Assembly: GCF_002530675.1 (NCBI RefSeq)
Contig: NZ_PCMX01000037.1
Span: 445 to 33,288 of the forward strand
Reading direction: 5' to 3'
Length of the DNA: 32,844 bases
Source of the DNA: Flavobacterium columnare NBRC 100251 = ATCC 23463
Lineage (GTDB): Bacteria > Bacteroidota > Bacteroidia > Flavobacteriales > Flavobacteriaceae
Positions 1-7,045 of the stretch are shown here, piece by piece (position 1 is the first letter of the stretch; each line of letters starts with the position of its first letter). The translations under genes and the position numbers were made by a program. The notes below the pieces were generated by a model that saw only the letters and a list, made by a program, of their open reading frames with translations, ran no database searches and was not told the DNA's origin.

Positions 1-16
1 TACTCAACATATTTCT

Positions 17-55
17 CAACGCAACAGTTAGCGCAGAATTGCATTCTGTGCCCAC
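17..55 (-). repeat. Left REP-like hairpin repeat
   Basis: This 39-bp repeat is the inverted partner of 700-738. Its stem pairs 31-39 with 43-51 around the loop at 40-42. Read on the minus strand, GTGG (55-52) lies immediately 5' of the stem, where RAYT-REP systems carry a conserved tetranucleotide. On that strand the third stem position is an A·C mismatch, which the right copy shares. Confidence 0.75.
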
Positions 56-67
56 TCCTATTGGCTT

Positions 68-622
68 TCAAAACAAATATAAAAGTATCACTTCTAGATC
101 ATTTTCTAAACCTACATAATTTCTTGCAGAACTAAAATAATAATCCTCAGGTAAATCGACAATCTTATCTTTTACAGGATTATGATGAATGTATTCCAAT
201 TTTTGTTTTATAAATTTGTTGCTAAAAATATGTTCTGCGTGATATCCATTTTGCCAAACTTTATACGTTTGATGTCTTTTTAAATGTTCACAAGATTTTT
301 TAAAATAATCCAACATCCATTCGCGTCTGCTTTCAGGTTCATCGATTATAGTTTGAATAATTTTCTTGGAAGTGAATTTTTTGAAATCACGAATAACATC
401 ACTTAGTATAAATCCTGCTGTAGCTTTACAGAGTATATGTATGTGATTTGACATAATGCAATAGGCATAAATCTCCAAACCTTTGTTTGATTGGCAGTAT
501 TGTAATGCGCTTATGATATTTTGCTTTTGATTTAATCTTGTAAAAACATCTATCCAACCTACAGTTGTAATGGTAATGAAATAGCAATCTTCTGTTGTAG
601 TGGCTTTGTATTTTGTTGACAT
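68..622 (-). CDS. REP-associated tyrosine transposase (RAYT, Y1/HUH family)
   Basis: This 184-aa protein belongs to the IS200-like Y1 transposase superfamily, in its RAYT branch. These enzymes cut single-stranded DNA at REP hairpins using an HUH metal site and one tyrosine. The metal-binding pair is the HIH of MSNHIHIL (His60 and His62). The likely catalytic tyrosine is Tyr144 in YIHHNPV, followed by the family-typical PEDYxxSSARNY segment at about 158-169. The length is normal for the family and the frame is intact, so the enzyme is probably functional. It ends 13 bp from the left REP. Only about 22 bp separate its start from the stem-loop at 645-685. A TAGTTTTG -7-like box (650-643) could drive it, but no TTG lies at the right distance upstream. 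The family assignment is firm; activity is inferred. Confidence 0.9.
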   Translation of the reverse strand: MSTKYKATTTEDCYFITITTVGWIDVFTRLNQKQNIISALQYCQSNKGLEIYAYCIMSNHIHILCKATAGFILSDVIRDFKKFTSKKIIQTIIDEPESRREWMLDYFKKSCEHLKRHQTYKVWQNGYHAEHIFSNKFIKQKLEYIHHNPVKDKIVDLPEDYYFSSARNYVGLENDLEVILLYLF

Positions 623-644
623 GGCTTATATACTATTTACTACA

Positions 645-685
645 AAACTAAAAAAACACAATTATAAATTGTGTTTTTTTAGTTT
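645..685 (-). terminator. Perfect 19-bp-arm stem-loop, likely terminator
   Basis: Arms 645-663 and 667-685 are perfectly complementary around a 3-nt ATA loop. The outer stem is an A-tract paired with a T-tract, so it could terminate transcription in both directions. In the minus direction it lies after the immunity gene and before the transposase start. It would therefore end the long toxin operon and also insulate the transposase from read-through, as the 5' stem-loop of IS200 does. The function is inferred from the structure. Confidence 0.7.
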
Positions 686-699
686 ATTTTCTTGTCTTT

Positions 700-738
700 G
701 TGGGCACAGAATACAATTCTGCGCTAACTGTTTCGTTG
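700..738 (+). repeat. Right REP-like hairpin repeat
   Basis: This is the inverted copy of 17-55. Its stem pairs 704-712 with 716-724 around the loop at 713-715, with one A·C mismatch (706/722). GTGG at 700-703 lies directly 5' of the stem. The differences from the left copy fall in the loop and in the conserved tail 3' of the stem. The stem itself is identical. Confidence 0.75.
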
Positions 739-797
739 AAAACTAGACGTTTAGATTTGGATTGTGTAAATCCGAGCGATCGGGATAAGATACTTTT

Positions 798-1523
798 TTA
801 GGACATAACAGTTTTATATTCTACATATTCATCCACTTTATCGTACGGTATTCCGGTGTGGGGAGACCTAATTATTAATGTATTCCAAGGCTTCCAAACA
901 TCTAAAAGTTCAGTATTTGTTATTTTATGATGCTCTAAAACACCTTCGATAAAATAATCCTTCAATGGCATTTCCAAGACTCTTTCAACTTCATCTTTGA
1001 TAAGGACTATTTTATACTCTAATTCATTATTTTCATTAATGTAAAAAGTAAACACTCCACGATCCCAAGAACTCAAGTATTCTAAATCTCCATCATTATC
1101 ATATTGTGTTAGCAGCAAATTATTATCTTTCTCATACTCAAATATCATAGACATCATTCTGTCATTTGCCCATTGAAAAAAAATTTCAGCATAGTCTAAT
1201 AAATCTTGTTTCTCTTTACCTTCATCCCAAAAATGCTTTTCTGAAAAATTCTTATTATTATCTATTTCAATCAGAAATTTATTAAATCTCTCTACTGTAT
1301 TAATTGTTTTATCAAAATATTCAGATATTACTTCTATTTCATCATCAATTGGTCTCGGACTTTTCGTAGTTGATACTACATCTCCCGAAGACATAATATA
1401 TTTGACAAAAAACTTATAGCTTCCCGATTCTGTAAATAGATATTCTACATTAATTCTTTTGTATGCGTGCTCATTGTAATAGCTATAAATTGCATTAACT
1501 AATTTTTCAATATTTATACTCAT
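798..1523 (-). CDS. Probable cognate immunity protein of the upstream nuclease toxin
   Basis: This 241-aa cytosolic-looking protein has no signal peptide and no membrane segment. It is strongly acidic, with many Asp and Glu residues spread throughout, as is common for immunity proteins that plug basic nuclease sites. I do not recognise a named family with confidence. Its start codon lies one base after the stop of the toxin gene (TAA at 1525-1527, ATG at 1523-1521), so translation is probably coupled. A small acidic gene directly 3' of a polymorphic toxin with a nuclease tip is the standard toxin-immunity layout. It is followed by the stem-loop at 645-685. The immunity role is inferred from position, charge and size. 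The YezG/DUF600-type immunity families are a possible but unproven match. Confidence 0.7.
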   Translation of the reverse strand: MSINIEKLVNAIYSYYNEHAYKRINVEYLFTESGSYKFFVKYIMSSGDVVSTTKSPRPIDDEIEVISEYFDKTINTVERFNKFLIEIDNNKNFSEKHFWDEGKEKQDLLDYAEIFFQWANDRMMSMIFEYEKDNNLLLTQYDNDGDLEYLSSWDRGVFTFYINENNELEYKIVLIKDEVERVLEMPLKDYFIEGVLEHHKITNTELLDVWKPWNTLIIRSPHTGIPYDKVDEYVEYKTVMS

Positions 1524-1524
1524 C

Positions 1525-4500
1525 TTATGGATTTTTAATTTTCTTTACACTTAAACTCTCACTATAATTTCCACCTGTATAGATATCCACACCAACTTCA
1601 TAAGGTCGTTTAGAGTCTCCTGAAAATTTAAAATGAATTTCTGCTTTAACTTTGGTATTTGGATTTAGCTTTTTAAAATCTGAGACAGCTTTTTCCATAT
1701 TATACCACTCTCCACCAGCTCTATTCTGTGCTGCGTTTTGGGAAAAATAGTTTATCTGCTCACTTGGCCCTCCCCACTCATTTCTAAAAATATGCCCACC
1801 ATCATCATTTGAATAACCATCTTTTACTAATTTAGTCTCTTGCTGATAGGTTTCATTTCTTGCTCTAGTAGTGAAGTCTATGTCTTCCATTATAGCTTTA
1901 TTAACTCTTCCCAATTCATCAGTTTCAAAAACATATCTACCATTATCAACTACATATCGGAAGTTCTTCATCAATGGCGGTGCAACGTTAAGAAATTTAT
2001 TCCATCCCTGTCCAGCATCCCCCGCTGTAGCGCGTATTTCATTATTCAGAATCTCTGCCCATTGTTTTCCTTCTTTATCAACTAAAACTAATTTTCCTTC
2101 TATTCTTTTAATTGTCCAAGTACTTGGTAATTGTTTAGTAATTTCAAGTAATTCAGCAAGCTTAGTGCCTCCTAAAGTATTTTCAAGATTCTGTAAGACA
2201 TCATCACTCAAATTATTAGAAAAAGACCTCCCCATTTCAACCCCTTCACCTGTACAAGTCGAACATTCTTTAACAGGCGGAGAAGATAGTTCTGTTGCTG
2301 TGCCGTCTGGTGACACCTCATACCATTTGGTATTATCAGCACGTTTTATACCATTTTCAAAGATCGTTATAGCACCATCAGTGGTATAAACTTTTTTACC
2401 AGTAGCTTGGGCAAGTGCTTGGGCACTGGCTAAATCATTACAAGATAAAAGTACAATCTCTTTTTTATTTGGATCCAGTTTTTTAGCTAAAATTTCTGCT
2501 AATTCCTCTGGGCTTACTTCAATAGTATCCCATAAAAAATTCCCATTATCTAAAGCATGTAAACTTAAAGCTACTTGATCTGAGGTACGATTCAATAATT
2601 GACGTACATTCTCCTTAAATAGAGTTCGTAAACGAATACTGAATTGAGGTTCTAATTTTGCCAGTGGTAATATTTTTAGTTTACCCGCTTTATTAAAGGC
2701 TGCTTTTACGATAGGGCTCGATAATTTAGCGAAATTACTCATTGCTTGTCCTATAACATCCAATCGTTCGACTGTTTGTAAAAACTTAGAGGCTATATTG
2801 GCTTCACCTGCTCCAATAAAACAAGAAGCTACAACAAAAACAACTTTACCGCTCAAATGACTTACCATACATGGATTTGCAGTTGCCTTTTTCCATTCTT
2901 CGTCAATCATATCACCTAAGGCAGACCAACTGAATTTATCAAAAGCCTCTTTTAATTTTGCACGGGCATTATCTTTATTGGTTATCAAATTCATGAGTCC
3001 TTCATCAGCTTTAACTACAAGTGATAAACCTTGAGGAACACCCGCCACCAACTCCACAAAGCCATTCCAAACACCGCATAGTAAAGCAAATTGCTGACGA
3101 CTTTGAGAATACTTTACTACATCTGTATTACCTGAATTCATGAACTTATCCATTTCGTCATTTATGATGGATAAACTAGCTAAAGAATACACCATAGATG
3201 GTAATGGGTTGTATTGTGCATGATCTGGGTTATAAAAACGCTCAGGTATTTTTGCTTCCTCTATTAATCCTGCAAGCCCGTCTAATAGTGCTGTTAAGGG
3301 ATTGAATTTTAATTCTGGTAAATCAAGTGTTGCTAAAACATCTGAAAGATATTTTATATATATACCTGTTCCTTCTGCATCTCTTCCTTTAATTTCTTTT
3401 CCTAAAAACGTTTTTATAGACGCTTTTCCTTGTGCATCAAAATCAATCCAAAGTGCAATTTGCTTACCAGGTAAATCATGGACGTAAGTAGCTATTTCAG
3501 TCTTTTTTTGTTCTGGTGTTTTAGTGTCTGTCAAATAAATTTTGCATACCAACTTACTAGAAGTATTTATAGCTTGCAATTCAGAAAAAACTTTTTGCTT
3601 TTCAGCATCTGAAATTACCTTAGTATAATCAAACAAATGATTTTCTGAAGTATTTACTGGTTTATTATCTGGTGAATACGCTTGATTTGCTTTTTTCCCA
3701 AGATTATTTATATAATTAGCATAACCTGATCCTGATCCCGAACCAGAATTAGAATTAGAATTAGCATTACATGGTAAAACTCCCCAATAAACATTTCTTT
3801 TGTCATTCTCTTGTTTCTTTAATTCAGCTTTACCTTTGACCGTGTCAACATATTCTTGCAAGGATTGTAAACTATTAATTTTATTTTTTATTAGTCCATA
3901 CGTTGTTTTTATATACTTTCTACCGTTACAACTCAGTTCATTATCATAAAATAACCAAATAACATCATTATCACTTGAAGGACTAACTTTTATAGTATAT
4001 TCTATTTCTTTTCCGATTCCGTTTTCATTTGTTTTTGCAATAAATTTGGCTTTAGTGCTATCCCACAAGTAAACAACTTCCTTATCATTAATTCTATCCT
4101 CAAATCCACCTAGGGTACCTAATGGAGCGATATATTGTAAAGATGAAGCTACGGTATTCAGTTGGCTTTTAACAAAAGTCAAATTTGGTGCTATGGCAAA
4201 TCCTCCAGCCAACTCCCCCTTCTCACTTCCATCCAACACATACACCCCAAATTTAGGGTGACTAATGCGTTGCCAGTGTGGATACGCTAGTTTTGTGCCT
4301 AAAGCATAATCCATTAACCATGGAGTATTACTGTTTTTATCACCTGTAGAAAATTGTTCCCATGGGTGCTCCAACTCGAATACGCCGTGACCTAATTCGT
4401 GCCCAATTATTGTTGCTAGGTCATTGCCTGCTTTTACCTCATCTCCACTTTGATTGGTAAACACAAAACCAAATTGTGAATGGCGTGGCATGAAACCTGA

Positions 4501-6972
4501 AATGGCTCTACTTGGGGTAATCCCCTTGGTAACAAACACATAGTATTGGTCTTTTTTGATGTCTTTGCCGGCTTTGTATTGCTCTACAAATTGCGATTGG
4601 TCTTCGGATAATTTTTCTAATAGGGCATCTTTACCACATTCTAAGGTGTTTTTTGCTACTTCATGGTTGGGCGCAATTGTCACTTTAAATTCTACTCCAG
4701 CATCTGCATAAATGGCATTAAGTTGCGTAGCGATCCCATCAGGTATGGTCGCATTATTTACGGGTACTAAGGTTATATTTACATCCGTTTGTGTTTTGAT
4801 TGGAATAATTTTTGCCGCGCCTAATACTTGGTGCTTGGCTCCGTCTTTTCCTGGTATTAGTGCCAATAGTTCCTCAGGGGTTGAGCTATGATATACGGGT
4901 ACTTCTAGTCGTTGATAGGCCTTGCCATTTTTCATAACCAGCCCCCCTATTTTTTTAGCCACGCTGCCTTTGATATTAAATAGGATACTCTCAGGCTTTA
5001 TTGTTGTACCATTAACGGCTATTACTGCATCTATAAAATCAAAACTACGACTTCCTTTTCCATCATTTTGGATTCCTTTATGATATAAAGTATAAGGTGT
5101 CGCTCCGTCAGCAATGGTTTTGTATAGTTTTTGAATGTCAGGATGTGCTTTTGCAGGCATTACATCGTCAGCATACTTACTTTCTGCCGATCGCTCAAAA
5201 GTAACACGAGCGGCTATAGGAGCTAGCTTTGTTACCATGCCTGCGCTGGTAATACCTTGTGTATTAGAAGCATCAGGAATAAATCCTGCGGCTTGTCCTT
5301 CATTTAAAACCACGGACTTATCGCTTCCTGGGGGCACTGCATATACGTTTCCTTTGGGGTCGCGGATGATTATGAGTTCTTTGGGGTCTAGATCAAAACT
5401 TTGGGTTTGTCCATTAGTACCGGTGACTACTACTTCATTACTGTTTACTGTAATATGTGACAGATCGGGAATATCAAAATTGGTTTGAAATTGATGTTCT
5501 TCGGTATCGGGGGAAAGAAGATCAAAACCGTCTTCTATTTGATCGTATAGGCTACTGAGATCTATTATATTTTTCCAACTTGGATCATATAGGGCTTTGA
5601 TTTCGCCTTTTACTAACCTAAAGTCTGTATTAAGGGTAATGTCTTTAAATTCTACGCCTATTTTTACAAAGGATAAATAAGGGACGCTCACGTAGCCTTT
5701 GCCACTATAGGTTCCTTTACCGCTTACTTCGGTGAGTTTGATGGAAAAATCGCCTGCAAGAATGATTTGATCATTGGGTAATTCTCTTTCAAAAAGGGTT
5801 GTATTACTTAAATCTATACTGGGTTTTATGCCACATTTGATGGCTATTTCTTCTTTACGGGGTTGGGTAAATTCTTCTACGGGGGTATAATTTACAAGTC
5901 CTCCTATGCACTCTCCTCCTACTCGATATTCGTAGGTTGCTCCTGCTTCTAGATCGTATAGTTTGGCTTCGTTATTGTAGTAGGCTGTTGGGTACCAACT
6001 ATTGGTTCCTTTTTTACGGTATTCTATTTTATAATCTACAAAGTCGGGATTGGTTTGCCACGTAATTTTGGATTGGGTGGCATTAAGGGAAATAGCTAGT
6101 ACGAATTTTGGAGGGGGGCAATTACCTGGGTAGATAAAATCAAAAATTTCGCTATAACCATTGTTATTAAATATGGCTTTATCGCCAAATCCAGGTTGAC
6201 TTAGTGCTTTTACGCGCCAAGCGTATTTACGTCCTGCAATTAGTTGGGGCTCTACGGGACCGTAATGTAAAACGGTCGTGGAGGTGGTGGTTTTGTATAA
6301 GGGTATGCTGGTTAGAAAGGCATGGTTAGAGGGTACTTGCTGGTCTAGGAGTTCTACTAGTTCAAATTCGTATTCTATATTTACGGCATTGAGGTGTCGG
6401 GGGGTCCAGGTAAAAATAAGGTTTTGGGGTTCTTGAAAACGAACCAGTTCATGATTACTAGGGCTATTCAGTAACGGGGGTTCATTGTATACAAAATAAT
6501 AGAAGGTACAGGATTTTTGTGAAATTCGCTGGTTGGTTATAAAATCATATACTTCTATACAGTATTTGTAATTGCCTTGTGGTAAGGTACCGCTGTATTG
6601 GTTTTGATTAATTCCGGATAGGTTTTCTAATTGAAAATAAGGGGCTAGATCTAGATTGGATAGTTGTAGGGTTTCGCCTCCGTTTAGGTACATAATGGGC
6701 GCACCTTGTACCATTGGAAGGGATTGGGCTTGAATACCATTTCCTTCTATGTATAACTGTAATCGTACTTGACGATGAACAACATTTAGATCCGCTGTGT
6801 AGATATTGACTAGATATTTTTGATCAACTGTTGTAGCATAGCTCGACACACTAGATAAATAAGGCGGTAATACGCTACTGTTTACTTGTACTGGGTAAAG
6901 TTGTGACCATCCTACGCTATTTAACAGTAGTAACAGAAGGCAGAAAAAATATTTTAATCTATTCATATTCAA
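1525..6972 (-). CDS. TANFOR/Fn3 polymorphic toxin with metallopeptidase motif and C-terminal DNA/RNA endonuclease
   Basis: This is an 1815-aa secreted multidomain protein. Residues 1-23 form a signal peptide ending near GWS. Residues 25-165 (QLYPVQV onward) resemble the TANFOR domain of Bacteroidota surface proteins, followed by Fn3-like modules at about 168-283 and 287-370. HELGHGVFELEH starts at His858 (His858, Glu859, His862, perhaps His869) and indicates a zinc metallopeptidase. A Gly-Ser/Asn-Ser linker lies near 1070-1085, and a TPM-like segment at about 1110-1215. A pretoxin-like segment with LLSCNDLASAQALAQATG lies near 1510. The last 165 residues match the Endonuclea_NS_2 type: DDGGH with His1727, then WGGP and SQNAAQN with Asn1746. 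The start is chosen for the signal peptide. It is the penultimate gene of the operon, and its tip probably kills competitors by degrading nucleic acid. The nuclease is well supported; the delivery route is inferred. Confidence 0.8.
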   Translation of the reverse strand: MNMNRLKYFFCLLLLLLNSVGWSQLYPVQVNSSVLPPYLSSVSSYATTVDQKYLVNIYTADLNVVHRQVRLQLYIEGNGIQAQSLPMVQGAPIMYLNGGETLQLSNLDLAPYFQLENLSGINQNQYSGTLPQGNYKYCIEVYDFITNQRISQKSCTFYYFVYNEPPLLNSPSNHELVRFQEPQNLIFTWTPRHLNAVNIEYEFELVELLDQQVPSNHAFLTSIPLYKTTTSTTVLHYGPVEPQLIAGRKYAWRVKALSQPGFGDKAIFNNNGYSEIFDFIYPGNCPPPKFVLAISLNATQSKITWQTNPDFVDYKIEYRKKGTNSWYPTAYYNNEAKLYDLEAGATYEYRVGGECIGGLVNYTPVEEFTQPRKEEIAIKCGIKPSIDLSNTTLFERELPNDQIILAGDFSIKLTEVSGKGTYSGKGYVSVPYLSFVKIGVEFKDITLNTDFRLVKGEIKALYDPSWKNIIDLSSLYDQIEDGFDLLSPDTEEHQFQTNFDIPDLSHITVNSNEVVVTGTNGQTQSFDLDPKELIIIRDPKGNVYAVPPGSDKSVVLNEGQAAGFIPDASNTQGITSAGMVTKLAPIAARVTFERSAESKYADDVMPAKAHPDIQKLYKTIADGATPYTLYHKGIQNDGKGSRSFDFIDAVIAVNGTTIKPESILFNIKGSVAKKIGGLVMKNGKAYQRLEVPVYHSSTPEELLALIPGKDGAKHQVLGAAKIIPIKTQTDVNITLVPVNNATIPDGIATQLNAIYADAGVEFKVTIAPNHEVAKNTLECGKDALLEKLSEDQSQFVEQYKAGKDIKKDQYYVFVTKGITPSRAISGFMPRHSQFGFVFTNQSGDEVKAGNDLATIIGHELGHGVFELEHPWEQFSTGDKNSNTPWLMDYALGTKLAYPHWQRISHPKFGVYVLDGSEKGELAGGFAIAPNLTFVKSQLNTVASSLQYIAPLGTLGGFEDRINDKEVVYLWDSTKAKFIAKTNENGIGKEIEYTIKVSPSSDNDVIWLFYDNELSCNGRKYIKTTYGLIKNKINSLQSLQEYVDTVKGKAELKKQENDKRNVYWGVLPCNANSNSNSGSGSGSGYANYINNLGKKANQAYSPDNKPVNTSENHLFDYTKVISDAEKQKVFSELQAINTSSKLVCKIYLTDTKTPEQKKTEIATYVHDLPGKQIALWIDFDAQGKASIKTFLGKEIKGRDAEGTGIYIKYLSDVLATLDLPELKFNPLTALLDGLAGLIEEAKIPERFYNPDHAQYNPLPSMVYSLASLSIINDEMDKFMNSGNTDVVKYSQSRQQFALLCGVWNGFVELVAGVPQGLSLVVKADEGLMNLITNKDNARAKLKEAFDKFSWSALGDMIDEEWKKATANPCMVSHLSGKVVFVVASCFIGAGEANIASKFLQTVERLDVIGQAMSNFAKLSSPIVKAAFNKAGKLKILPLAKLEPQFSIRLRTLFKENVRQLLNRTSDQVALSLHALDNGNFLWDTIEVSPEELAEILAKKLDPNKKEIVLLSCNDLASAQALAQATGKKVYTTDGAITIFENGIKRADNTKWYEVSPDGTATELSSPPVKECSTCTGEGVEMGRSFSNNLSDDVLQNLENTLGGTKLAELLEITKQLPSTWTIKRIEGKLVLVDKEGKQWAEILNNEIRATAGDAGQGWNKFLNVAPPLMKNFRYVVDNGRYVFETDELGRVNKAIMEDIDFTTRARNETYQQETKLVKDGYSNDDGGHIFRNEWGGPSEQINYFSQNAAQNRAGGEWYNMEKAVSDFKKLNPNTKVKAEIHFKFSGDSKRPYEVGVDIYTGGNYSESLSVKKIKNP

Positions 6973-7045
6973 TTTTTTATTGAATTTTGTTTGTTTTATT
7001 TTTAATCAGTTATATGGAGTAAAAAATGACTCCTGACTTTATGAC

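Larger units (their letters stand above)
17..738 (-). mobile_element. RAYT transposase unit bounded by inverted REP-like repeats
   Basis: One transposase gene is enclosed by two 39-bp sequences in opposite orientation, at 17-55 and 700-738. After reverse-complementing one, they differ at two positions. Each contains a 9-bp-stem hairpin with a 3-nt loop. This is the standard arrangement of REP-associated tyrosine transposases: one gene flanked by REPs, with no classical IS inverted ends and no obvious target duplication. The near identity of the two copies suggests recent activity or continuing conservation. The unit lies just 3' of the toxin-immunity operon. The outer boundaries are set only by where the two copies stop matching. 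Confidence 0.8.

Noticed and set aside
643..650. TAGTTTTG as promoter of the transposase
   Set aside because: The -7 match is exact but no TTG sits about 19 bp upstream, and the site overlaps a stem-loop arm. It is mentioned in the gene entry and not listed as a promoter.
771..786. Small imperfect palindrome TCCGAGCGATCGGGAT after the immunity gene
   Set aside because: The stem is only a few pairs with a bulge and no T-run at the right place. It is too weak to call a terminator or repeat member.
6973..7045. Possible terminator between the barrel gene and the toxin gene
   Set aside because: Only a 5-bp GGAGT/ACTCC stem with a T-rich loop is present. It is too weak to split the operon.
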